A stretch of DNA of 40,635 nucleotides, taken from positions 1 through 40,635 of the forward strand of contig JALFCW010000072.1 in NCBI GenBank assembly GCA_022771625.1, written 5' to 3'. Source of the stretch: Prevotella sp. (lineage in GTDB: Bacteria > Bacteroidota > Bacteroidia > Bacteroidales > Bacteroidaceae). Positions 32,623 through 40,635 of the stretch are shown here, piece after piece. The translations under genes and the position numbers were made by a program. The stretch's first letter is position 1. Each line of letters starts with the position of its first letter. The notes beneath the pieces were generated by a model that was given only the letters and a program-made list of their open reading frames with translations, did not search any database and was not told where the DNA came from.

Positions 32623-34032
32623 ATGAATTATCATTTACTCAGAAGTCGGCTGCTGCCTGTTGTAGCCGCATTACTTGTTAACTTGTCTGCATCCGCCCAG
32701 GACGCTCTACCGGATTTGAGGGTGAGCGGCAAAGACATTGTAGATGCCTCGGGCAAGGCCGTGGTGCTGCATGGTGTGATGGACACTCCCAACCGCTATT
32801 TCAACGGATGGAGATGGCAGGGATGGAAACCTGCGTATGGTGAAGAGGATGTGCAGCCATGCCTTGACTATTTCGAGAAAATATTCACCGCCTTAACCGA
32901 CCATGAACAAGGAGCATATTGCAATGTGTTCCGTTTGCATCTCGACCCCTGTTGGACAAATGATCCCAATATCACCGCCACTGGCGATGGTTCTGAGGCA
33001 GACATCAGCCGTTTCAGTAAGAAGCGCCTGATTACATTTTGGAATAAACTCTATGTAAAACTCATAGAGAAGGCTCTCGCCCATGGTCTTTATGTTGTAA
33101 TGCGTCCACCTGGAGTATGTCCACATGATATAAAGGTGGGTGATGCCTATCAATACTATCTACTTACGGTTTGGAAAACTGTTACCCAAGCCGATTATCT
33201 CAAGGATAATGCTGGAAGAATATCCATAGAACTTGCCAACGAACCTGTTGATGTATATGACAGCAATGGTGTTAATAATAGTTCGGTGGCTATGCGTGAT
33301 TTCTTCCAACCGATAGTTGATGCCATCCGTGAAAACGGATTCAAGGGAATAATATGGGTGCCAGGCTCGGGATGGCAGTCGTGGTATAATAACTATGAAA
33401 AGAATCCCGTAATCGACCCGGAGAATAACTTCGGATATGCCGTGCACTGTTATCCCGGTTGGTATAATTCTGGTTCCGGAAGTAATGACAATACCGATAA
33501 GGAAAAGATGCGCCGCCAGTTTGAGGTGCAGGTGCCGGTGGTGAAGACCAATCCCGTCATCGTTACGGAGATTGACTGGAGTCCAGTCAAACCAGGAGAA
33601 GGACATAAGGACGAGCATGGCAATTGGGTGGAGCCCAATTATGGTACTTGGGGTACTGCAACCACTTCGGGTTTTGGCAATGCCTTCAAATATATCCACG
33701 ACTACTATGGCAATATCAGTATGACCCTTCAGGGCAGTGGTTTGTATTTCGACATCGACAAGTATCTTGAATCTGGCAAGGTGCAGCCAGCCTTCCTTGG
33801 AGTGGATGAAGCCTGTGGTGAGGCTTGCTTCGACTGGTACAAGGATTGGTATGAAGCACAAAATATATCAGCCATTGAGGATATTGATGTGGACAATGAC
33901 GAGGTGATAAGCAGAAAATACTATAATCTGCAAGGTATGGAAATAAGTGGTCCCTCGCGCACGCCATATATATATAAAGAGGTAAAGCGCAACGGAAAGG
34001 AAACAAAAATTAAGGTATGTAACATGAAATAA
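32623..34032 (+). CDS. Glycoside hydrolase family 5 (cellulase-fold) enzyme
   Basis: 469 residues with a signal peptide ending LLVNLSASAQ. The (beta/alpha)8 domain starts at about residue 30 (VLHGVMDTPNRYFNGW). The GH5 acid/base is Glu207 in ELANEP and the nucleophile is Glu316 in VTEIDWSP. The substrate is not settled by sequence; beta-1,4-linked mannan, xylan or glucan are all possible. The C-terminal ~55 residues (YYNLQGMEISG ... IYKEVKR) look like the short 'NLQG' tail often found on secreted Prevotella proteins and may act in sorting. It has its own HTCS-type promoter, and its last codons contain a half-site of the next operator. Confidence 0.9.
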   Translation: MNYHLLRSRLLPVVAALLVNLSASAQDALPDLRVSGKDIVDASGKAVVLHGVMDTPNRYFNGWRWQGWKPAYGEEDVQPCLDYFEKIFTALTDHEQGAYCNVFRLHLDPCWTNDPNITATGDGSEADISRFSKKRLITFWNKLYVKLIEKALAHGLYVVMRPPGVCPHDIKVGDAYQYYLLTVWKTVTQADYLKDNAGRISIELANEPVDVYDSNGVNNSSVAMRDFFQPIVDAIRENGFKGIIWVPGSGWQSWYNNYEKNPVIDPENNFGYAVHCYPGWYNSGSGSNDNTDKEKMRRQFEVQVPVVKTNPVIVTEIDWSPVKPGEGHKDEHGNWVEPNYGTWGTATTSGFGNAFKYIHDYYGNISMTLQGSGLYFDIDKYLESGKVQPAFLGVDEACGEACFDWYKDWYEAQNISAIEDIDVDNDEVISRKYYNLQGMEISGPSRTPYIYKEVKRNGKETKIKVCNMK

Positions 34033-34083
34033 AGTATGTGTAACATTAATGAAACATTATTTAATAAAATAGTTATACCTTTG
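34018..34083 (+). promoter_or_regulatory. Operator/promoter D for SusC-2
   Basis: TGTAACA at 34018 (inside the end of the GH5 coding sequence) and 21 bp later at 34039, then TACCTTTG at 34076, 37 bp on. Followed by TTTGCAGCCGAAAAAT-type sequence shared with promoter A. Confidence 0.8.
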
Positions 34084-34143
34084 CAGCCGAAAAATTGAAA
34101 ATTCATCAACAATCTAACGTATGAATCTAAAATTAAATTAACA

Positions 34144-37100
34144 ATGAAGCAAAAAAAACCTACAGTGAAGAGAACAGTGGCCACACTGCTCATGCTTATG
34201 GCGATTTGTCTTGGCTCGTTTGCCCAGAAGATTGCCATATCCGGTAAGGTAATGGACTCTGCCGGAGAAGAGCTTATCGGTGCATCTGTTTTCGTCAAGG
34301 GCAACACGGCCATAGGTACCGTGTCTGACCTAAGTGGAGATTTCAAGCTCAACGTGCCTTCGGAAAGCTCGACCATCGTGGTCAGCTACGTCGGTATGGT
34401 TTCGAAAGAGATCAAGGTGGGCAAGAAACGAGTGTTTAACGTGGCCCTCGCCGAGGACAACCAACTTCAGGAAGTGGTGGTCGTAGGTTATGGTCAGCAG
34501 AAGAAGGCCTCAGTGGTGGGTGCCATCACCCAGACCACTGGTAAGGTGCTCGAGCGTGCCGCAGGTATCAGTGACCTCGGTGCAGCCTTGACGGGTAACC
34601 TCCCTGGTGTGGTAACAACCGCATCAAGTGGTATGCCTGGTGAGGAGGAACCCCAGATTGTCATCCGTGGTGCATCGTCATGGAACAACTCCGCCCCTCT
34701 TGTACTTGTGGATGGTATCGAGCGTCCGATGAGTTCGGTGGAAATGCAGTCGGTAGCCACAATCTCAGTGTTGAAGGATGCTTCCGCCACAGCCGTCTAT
34801 GGTGTGAAAGGTGCTAACGGTGTTATCCTTATCACCACCAAGCGTGGACAGGAAGGCAAGGCTCAGATTAGCGTTTCGGCAAATGCCGTTATGAAGATTC
34901 CTTCAAAGCTGCCAGATAAGTTGGACTCTTACGATGGTATGATTTACCGCAACATGGCCATTGAGCACGAGTTGAACCTTGCTCCCGACAACTTTGCTAA
35001 GTATATGAAGCCAATGAGCTTCATTGAGAACTACCGCAATCAGGCTGGTAAGGTTGACGAGTTTGGCAACCTCTACTCTGAGCGTTATCCTAACGTTGAC
35101 TGGCAGGATGCCCTGTTCAAGGACTACACCATGTCATATAATGCCAACATCAACGTGGCTGGTGGTACCAAGTTCGTTAAGTATTATGCAGCCGTTGACT
35201 TCGTTAATGAGGGTGACCTTTATCGTGAGTTCCCGAGCGGACGTAATTATAACACAGGTTATGCTTACAACCGTATCAACTTCCGTTCAAACCTCGACTT
35301 CAATATCACCAAGACAACTGTCTTCAAGGTTAACCTCTCAGGTTCTAACGCCACACGCAAGTCGCCTTGGAGTAACAGCGTGAACAGCGACTGGCAGATT
35401 TCGCAACAGTGGTCGGGTGTTTATAACATCGGTCCTGACGTGTTCGTGCCTCTCTATGCCGATGGTTCTTGGGGTTATCTGCCTCACGGCACCAACGTGA
35501 CTAACTCTGCACAGAACATCGCTACTGGTGGTCAGCAGACTGTTACGACAACCCGTCTGAACACCGACTTCGTGCTTGAGCAGAAGCTCGACTTCATCAC
35601 CAAGGGACTTAACCTGCGTGGTATGATTTCATGGGACAACGTGTTTGTAGAGAAAGATCGTGGTATCAATGACCTCTATACACCGGTACAGCTCAAGTGG
35701 ATTGACCCCGAGACAGGTGCTGTGACCTACAAGCAGTCATACGAGCAATACGACCACTATGATTATGCTGTTGGTAACAAGTGGACAATAAAAGGTGGTG
35801 AGGTTGACAACTGGAAGACCCAGCGCAATCTCAACTACCAGCTTCAGCTCAACTGGGCACGCCAGTTTGGCAAGCACAACGTGACAGCCATGGGACTTTG
35901 GGGCCGTCAGGAATATGCCACAGGTTCTATGATTCCCTCTTACCGTGAGGATTGGGTATTCCGTGCAACTTACGATTGGAACACACGCTACTTTGTAGAG
36001 TACAACGGTGCATACAACGGTTCGGAGAAGTTCTCTTCTGACAACCGCTTTGCATTCTTCCAGTCGGGAGCCGTAGGATGGATGATCTCAGATGAGCCAT
36101 TCATGAAGTGGTTCCGTGATAATAAGATTATCGATATGTTGAAGATCCGTGCCTCTTACGGTGAGATTGGTGACGACAATGTCGGCGACCGTTTCCTCTA
36201 TCAGACACAGTGGGCTATGGGAGGTGGAGCCAATGGCGCCTCTTATCTCGACGTCAATCAGGGCAAGTCTCCTTATACATGGTATCGCGAAAGTATCGTA
36301 GGTAACAATGACATTCACTGGGAGAAGGTGAAGAAGACCAACATCGGTATCGACTACGGAATTCTCGGCGGTCTCATCGCCGGTAATATCGAGTTCTTCC
36401 ACGACAAGCGCGTTGACATCCTTGTAAATGGTCTTGAGCGTGCCGTTCCGAGCTATTATGGTGCAAAGCCTGCATGGGTGAACAAGGGTGAGGTTAAGAC
36501 CAAGGGTTATGAAGTTGAACTTCGCTTCAACAAGACCTTCGCCAACAAGCTCCATCTTTGGGCTAACCTGAACATGACTCACGCCGAGAATGAGGTAATC
36601 ATCAAGGACGATGCACCTCTGAAGCCAGCTTATCAGCGTGCTGCAGGATATGCCATCGGACAGACACATTCTCACCTCGACAAAGGCATGATGCAGACAT
36701 ACGACGATATTTACGGTTCGCCAAAGCATAATTCCAATGACGGACAGAAATTGCCTGGTGACTACTATATTGTTGACTTCAACGGCGATGGTGTAGTAGA
36801 TGACAACGACTCTGCACCAATCGGATATACCGGTACTCCTCAGAATACATATAATGCGACAATCGGATTCGAATACAAGGGATTCTCAATGTTCGCACAG
36901 TTCTATGGTGTTACTAATGTGACACGCGATGTGACGATGATCAGTCTTTCCGACAAGAACCAAACCAATATCTTCGACCAGGGTGTATGGTGGAGCAACG
37001 ACCATTATGGAGCTGATGTTGTGACTCCTCGTTTTGCAAGTACTCCAACTTATTACAATGGTACACAGTATCTTTGCGACGGTAGTTACATTCGTTTGAA

Positions 37101-37308
37101 GAACATTGAGGTGGCTTATACATGGAATGGTGGTTGGGTGAAGAAACTCGGTCTAAATGACCTGAAAGTCTTCGTCAGTGGTAACAACCTTTGGTTGTGG
37201 ACCCGCATGCCTGACGACCGTGAGTCGAATTTCTCAAGTTGGGGCGGCGCAACAGGAGCTTATCCTACTATGAAGCGTATCAACTTCGGTGTCAAGTTTA
37301 ATCTCTAA
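34144..37308 (+). CDS. SusC/RagA-type TonB-dependent transporter 2
   Basis: 1054 residues with a signal peptide (LLMLMAICLGSFAQ). Carboxypeptidase-regulatory-like domain about 28-105 (ISGKVMDSAGEELIGASVFV), TonB-box region QEVVVVGYGQQKKAS, and plug with the SusC signature (APLVLVDGIERPMSS, ISVLKDASATAVYGVKGANG). The barrel ends in NFGVKFNL. It should import oligosaccharides together with the SusD protein that follows after 3 bp. About 60 nt of leader separate it from promoter D. Confidence 0.96.
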   Translation: MKQKKPTVKRTVATLLMLMAICLGSFAQKIAISGKVMDSAGEELIGASVFVKGNTAIGTVSDLSGDFKLNVPSESSTIVVSYVGMVSKEIKVGKKRVFNVALAEDNQLQEVVVVGYGQQKKASVVGAITQTTGKVLERAAGISDLGAALTGNLPGVVTTASSGMPGEEEPQIVIRGASSWNNSAPLVLVDGIERPMSSVEMQSVATISVLKDASATAVYGVKGANGVILITTKRGQEGKAQISVSANAVMKIPSKLPDKLDSYDGMIYRNMAIEHELNLAPDNFAKYMKPMSFIENYRNQAGKVDEFGNLYSERYPNVDWQDALFKDYTMSYNANINVAGGTKFVKYYAAVDFVNEGDLYREFPSGRNYNTGYAYNRINFRSNLDFNITKTTVFKVNLSGSNATRKSPWSNSVNSDWQISQQWSGVYNIGPDVFVPLYADGSWGYLPHGTNVTNSAQNIATGGQQTVTTTRLNTDFVLEQKLDFITKGLNLRGMISWDNVFVEKDRGINDLYTPVQLKWIDPETGAVTYKQSYEQYDHYDYAVGNKWTIKGGEVDNWKTQRNLNYQLQLNWARQFGKHNVTAMGLWGRQEYATGSMIPSYREDWVFRATYDWNTRYFVEYNGAYNGSEKFSSDNRFAFFQSGAVGWMISDEPFMKWFRDNKIIDMLKIRASYGEIGDDNVGDRFLYQTQWAMGGGANGASYLDVNQGKSPYTWYRESIVGNNDIHWEKVKKTNIGIDYGILGGLIAGNIEFFHDKRVDILVNGLERAVPSYYGAKPAWVNKGEVKTKGYEVELRFNKTFANKLHLWANLNMTHAENEVIIKDDAPLKPAYQRAAGYAIGQTHSHLDKGMMQTYDDIYGSPKHNSNDGQKLPGDYYIVDFNGDGVVDDNDSAPIGYTGTPQNTYNATIGFEYKGFSMFAQFYGVTNVTRDVTMISLSDKNQTNIFDQGVWWSNDHYGADVVTPRFASTPTYYNGTQYLCDGSYIRLKNIEVAYTWNGGWVKKLGLNDLKVFVSGNNLWLWTRMPDDRESNFSSWGGATGAYPTMKRINFGVKFNL

Positions 37309-37311
37309 TAA

Positions 37312-39291
37312 ATGAAATTGGAAATGAAAAACTTTATAAATAAATACATATACAAAGGTGTAATGGCTTTCGCCTTGGTGGCCGGTATATCTTCTTGTAC
37401 CGACTATCTCGACAAAAATCCGGACTCGGATGTTGACGGCGATGCTGTTTTCACAGACTTCACCCATTTCCAGGGATTCGTAGAGCTTAACTACAACTGT
37501 ATTCCTAACAAGGAGTCGAACATGTGGTGCTGTACGTTCAACTGGGGTGATGATGAGATTATGAATGCCGGTTTGGGTGACTCTCACCTTACTCACCAGA
37601 TTGACCTTGGCAACTATCGTAACTGGTATAATAACAACCAGCATTTCCTGCATGCAGACAATCCAGACCCTACGAGTTCTGACAAGTATGCACACTCAAT
37701 GGAGCACGCATGGTACTGCATTCGTCATTGCAACATCGGTCTTGAGAACCTCGACAAGTTCCAGGGTTCTGCTGACGAGAAGAATGTTCTTGAAGGTCAG
37801 CTTCTGTTCTTCCGTGCATGGTGGCATAATGAGCTGATGAACTTCTTCGGTGGTTTGCCTTACGTTGACAAGGCATTTGAGCCAAGCGACGAACTGCTGT
37901 TGCCGCGCCTCTCTTTCAAGGAGTGTGCCGAAAAGTGTGCCGCTGACTATCGTCGTGCTGCCGACCTGTTGCCTGCCAACTGGGATAACCATCCTGCCGG
38001 TTTGCGCACAAAGGGACACAATGACCTGCGCATCACCAAGGCTTGTGCTCTTGGCTACCTCGGAAAGGTTCTCCTTTGGGCTGCTTCTCCATTCAATGTT
38101 CACGGTGCATCAACCGGTGCCGGCAACCTGACACTTACTTATCAGTATGATGCTGAACTCGCAAAGCGTGCAGCTGATGCCCTGGGTGAGGCTCTTAGCC
38201 TTATTGAAGGCGGAACAACTCCTTATGCTCTTGCCGAGTATAAATATACTGACATCTACAACCACACGATGGACAAGTCGAACAGTACGACCAACTTTTC
38301 TGACATATTCTATACCACAGGTAAGAACTGGCAGATGCCTGGCACAGTGGAAGCTGTGATGCGTGGCCCGATGCCCGATGTCAATGGTTCTAACTGGAAC
38401 TTTGCCAAGTTGTGGGGACCGAAAATCAATGGTCTTGTTGAGCACGACGCTGTGATCCACATGCCTACAGCCAACTATATCAACTATGCTTATGGTATGG
38501 CAAATGGTCTGCCTCTGACCGACCCGGAGTCTGGTTTCGATCCAACTCACCCGTTCAAGGACCGCGATCCACGATTCTATCATGACATCATGTTCGACGG
38601 ATTCAAGTTCATCAACAACGACCCAAGTAAGGATGATGCTATTTATCAATATCTGCCTTTGCAGTCAGCTAATGGTACTGATCCTACAGCAGAGTTGATG
38701 CGCGATGCGAACAACGGTTCTCGTACAGGATATTTCTGCCAGAAGCTCGTTCCTCACCAGTGCAACAAGTATGACGGTATGTACAACTGGGGTGGTGCTC
38801 TTCAGACCTACCTTCCCTATATGCGTGTAGCCGACATCTATCTGATGTACGCAGAGGCTGGTGCAGCCGCTCAGGGTGCAAGCTATAAGAGCAGCAAATA
38901 TGGCAAGACAGCAGTAGAGGCTATCAACGTGTTGCGCGACCGTGTAGGTGCCGCTCATGTTGCTGACAAGTTTACTGCCGACCAGAAGAAGTTTATCGAC
39001 GAGGTGCGTCGCGAGCGTGCTTGCGAGCTTGCCTTCGAGGGCTTCCGTTGGAACGACCTCCAGCGCTGGCTGCTTCTCACCGAGTATCCTTATAACATCA
39101 AGACCTCTCAGGAGTTCCGTCGTGTAGGCAATTTCGACTATTCGAAGAACGACCCACGTGATGCAGAGGTTACAGGATGGAGCGAAAAGGTGATTGTTGA
39201 GCGCCAGTTCAGCACGAGACACTATCTGTTCCCATTCAAGAATGATGATGTTTATCTCTATGCCGACTTCGGACAGAACCCCGGATGGTAA
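37312..39291 (+). CDS. SusD/RagB-type surface glycan-binding lipoprotein 2
   Basis: 659 residues from 37312, or 655 from the ATG at 37324, which has a better GGAAA spacing; both keep the lipobox (VAGISSC, then TDYLD). SusD features include FFRAWWHNELMNFFGGLPYV in the TPR-like half and the C-terminal signature VRRERACELAFEGFRWNDLQ. It lies 3 bp after SusC-2 and acts as its lid and initial ligand-binding protein. Confidence 0.95.
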   Translation: MKLEMKNFINKYIYKGVMAFALVAGISSCTDYLDKNPDSDVDGDAVFTDFTHFQGFVELNYNCIPNKESNMWCCTFNWGDDEIMNAGLGDSHLTHQIDLGNYRNWYNNNQHFLHADNPDPTSSDKYAHSMEHAWYCIRHCNIGLENLDKFQGSADEKNVLEGQLLFFRAWWHNELMNFFGGLPYVDKAFEPSDELLLPRLSFKECAEKCAADYRRAADLLPANWDNHPAGLRTKGHNDLRITKACALGYLGKVLLWAASPFNVHGASTGAGNLTLTYQYDAELAKRAADALGEALSLIEGGTTPYALAEYKYTDIYNHTMDKSNSTTNFSDIFYTTGKNWQMPGTVEAVMRGPMPDVNGSNWNFAKLWGPKINGLVEHDAVIHMPTANYINYAYGMANGLPLTDPESGFDPTHPFKDRDPRFYHDIMFDGFKFINNDPSKDDAIYQYLPLQSANGTDPTAELMRDANNGSRTGYFCQKLVPHQCNKYDGMYNWGGALQTYLPYMRVADIYLMYAEAGAAAQGASYKSSKYGKTAVEAINVLRDRVGAAHVADKFTADQKKFIDEVRRERACELAFEGFRWNDLQRWLLLTEYPYNIKTSQEFRRVGNFDYSKNDPRDAEVTGWSEKVIVERQFSTRHYLFPFKNDDVYLYADFGQNPGW

Positions 39292-39328
39292 AAGGTAACA
39301 ATAATTAATTGTAAACGAAAGAATAATT

Positions 39329-40635
39329 ATGAACAAGATATCAAAGAATCTTCTCGCACTTCTTGCCATCTGTGCCGCTGTACCCGTATCGGCGCAGGAG
39401 ACGGCTGAAGACAGCACTCTTGTCAATGTGGCTTTCCGCAAGGTGGCAAAACAGGACATCATGGGTGGTGTATCTACAGTCAATGTCAGAGAGTTGACCG
39501 AGAAGAACTACAATACCTATAGTCTTGACAATATGCAGGGCTATGTGTCCGGTTACAATGGAGCCGGAATGTGGGGATATACCGATCAGCTTGTGCTCAT
39601 CGACGGTGTGCCCCGTGAAGCTAACAACGTGAAGCCTGACGAGATTGAGTCAATCACCTTCCTTAAGGGTGCCCAGGCTGTTGTACTCTATGGTAGCAAG
39701 GCCGCAAAGGGAGCCATTCTCATCACCACAAAGCGTGGTAAGGTGAACAATGGTCTTTCGGTGAATGTACGTGCCAACACTGGTTGGGCTGTCGCCAAGT
39801 CATACCCAGAGTATCTCGGTTCTGCCGAATATATGTATTTGTATAACGAGGCTCGTGCCAACGATGGTATTTCTACACCTCTCTATAGTGCAGAGACTAT
39901 TGCCAAGTATGCCTCAGGTGCTAATCCTTATCGTTATCCGGATGTAGAGTTCTACTCTTCTGAGTTTATCAAGAAGAGCTACAACCGCACTGACGTGACT
40001 GCCGAGATCGAGGGTGGTAATGATCGTGCCAAGTTCTATGCCAACGTGAGCTACTATCGTCAGGGCGACTTCCTGAAGGTGGGCGAGGCTGCCAACAACT
40101 ATGTTGACCGTTTTAATGTGCGTGGTAATGTGGATATTAAGCTCAACAACTTCATCAATGCCTACGTTAATGCCAATGCCACTTATTATAACTCTAAGTC
40201 GGCAAATGGCGGTTCGTATTGGGAGAAGGCCGCCACATTCCGTCCCAACCGTGTGGCTCCGCTGATTCCTCTGTCTTATATCGATCCGAATGCACAGCAG
40301 GCAGTTACTTTGATTGGTACAACCAAGAACTACCTTAATGGTTGCTTCCTCGGTGGTGCCCAGACTGACCTTACCAACATCTTCGCCGACTACTACTTTG
40401 CCGGCAAGAACACATGGACAAGCCGTCAGTTCCAGTTTGACGCAGGTGTGGATGTTGACCTCAGTTCAGTTACCAAGGGACTTAGTTTCCATACTATGGT
40501 AGCTGTTGACTACCGAACAGCCTACACCACATCGTTCAACGACACTTATGCCACCTTCACCCCGACATGGAGCGAATACAACGGCAAGGACGTGATTGTC
40601 GCCCTTAACACATTCGACACTGTTGACAAGCACTC
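39329..40635 (+). CDS. Second SusC-like transporter of the locus (3' end outside the window)
   Basis: The frame from ATG 39329 is open to the end of the window (435 codons seen). Signal peptide LLALLAICAAVPVSAQ. Unlike the other two SusC proteins it has no carboxypeptidase-regulatory domain and no standard TonB box; after a short linker it enters a plug containing QLVLIDGVPREANNV, ESITFLKGAQAVVLYGSKAA and ILITTKRGK. Barrel strands follow. A tandem SusC-SusD-SusC arrangement, probably followed by a second SusD outside the window, resembles the duplicated susCD pairs of Prevotella xylan loci, but the substrate here is an inference only. Confidence 0.92.
   Translation, partial: MNKISKNLLALLAICAAVPVSAQETAEDSTLVNVAFRKVAKQDIMGGVSTVNVRELTEKNYNTYSLDNMQGYVSGYNGAGMWGYTDQLVLIDGVPREANNVKPDEIESITFLKGAQAVVLYGSKAAKGAILITTKRGKVNNGLSVNVRANTGWAVAKSYPEYLGSAEYMYLYNEARANDGISTPLYSAETIAKYASGANPYRYPDVEFYSSEFIKKSYNRTDVTAEIEGGNDRAKFYANVSYYRQGDFLKVGEAANNYVDRFNVRGNVDIKLNNFINAYVNANATYYNSKSANGGSYWEKAATFRPNRVAPLIPLSYIDPNAQQAVTLIGTTKNYLNGCFLGGAQTDLTNIFADYYFAGKNTWTSRQFQFDAGVDVDLSSVTKGLSFHTMVAVDYRTAYTTSFNDTYATFTPTWSEYNGKDVIVALNTFDTVDKH

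Noticed and set aside
39301..39328. Possible HTCS half-site (GTAAC sequences) before the last SusC
   Set aside because: No pair at 21 bp and no -7 box at the right distance; the gene is 37 bp after SusD-2 and probably shares its transcript.

Overview
The window looks like chromosomal DNA from a Prevotella/Segatella-type member of the Bacteroidetes. The evidence is many promoters of the Bacteroidetes type (TTG, about 20 bp, TAnnTTTGC), two SusC/SusD loci, a giant hybrid two-component regulator (HTCS), a GH5 enzyme with an 'NLQG' C-terminal segment, and non-coding repeat families of the kind common in Prevotella. All family calls are from reading the protein sequence; no database search was possible.

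Layout. Positions 1-296 (minus) hold the decayed end of a MalY/PatB-type C-S lyase gene. Positions 417-2845 hold a dicarboxylate/amino-acid symporter overlapping a YhiN-like flavoprotein. An MgtC/SapB protein follows (3059-3703), then a 490-bp gap with a MITE-like element and a pair of divergent promoters, then an Upf1-like helicase (4193-6151). Positions 6198-9877 form an envelope-signalling set: ECF sigma factor, short membrane anti-sigma-like protein, and an STN-bearing outer-membrane receptor. Next come a surface-repeat protein and a DUF3943-like protein (9990-12559), a SAM methyltransferase (12573-13820) and a GNAT-like protein (13898-15049).

Positions 15072-40635 are dominated by glycan-acquisition genes. 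The HTCS (minus, 15072-19094) diverges from a SusC-SusD-lipoprotein operon that continues into an unusual trio: DUF6057-like membrane protein, a haem-motif (CxxCH) beta-propeller lipoprotein, and a second DUF6057-like protein. A gap at 30226-30862 carries a candidate small RNA and the promoter plus start of a deleted AAA ATPase gene, followed by an intact DUF4143-type ATPase. A second locus follows: GH5 enzyme, SusC, SusD, and a second SusC running off the end.

How the genes work together. Four promoters (before SusC-1, before the candidate sRNA, before GH5, before SusC-2) share one geometry: two TGTAACA-like half-sites exactly 21 bp apart, with the second starting exactly 37 bp upstream of the -7 box. 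The simplest reading is that the single HTCS in the window reads a glycan fragment in the periplasm and switches on both Sus loci, the GH5 enzyme and a ~155-nt non-coding RNA together. This is the strongest candidate for something undescribed here.

A second theme is repeat traffic. Low-complexity repeats that occur between genes also occur in frame inside genes (helicase, methyltransferase, one DUF6057-like gene). AAA/DUF4143 ATPase genes appear to come as cassettes, each with its own array of direct repeats at the promoter, and one cassette seems to have replaced another.
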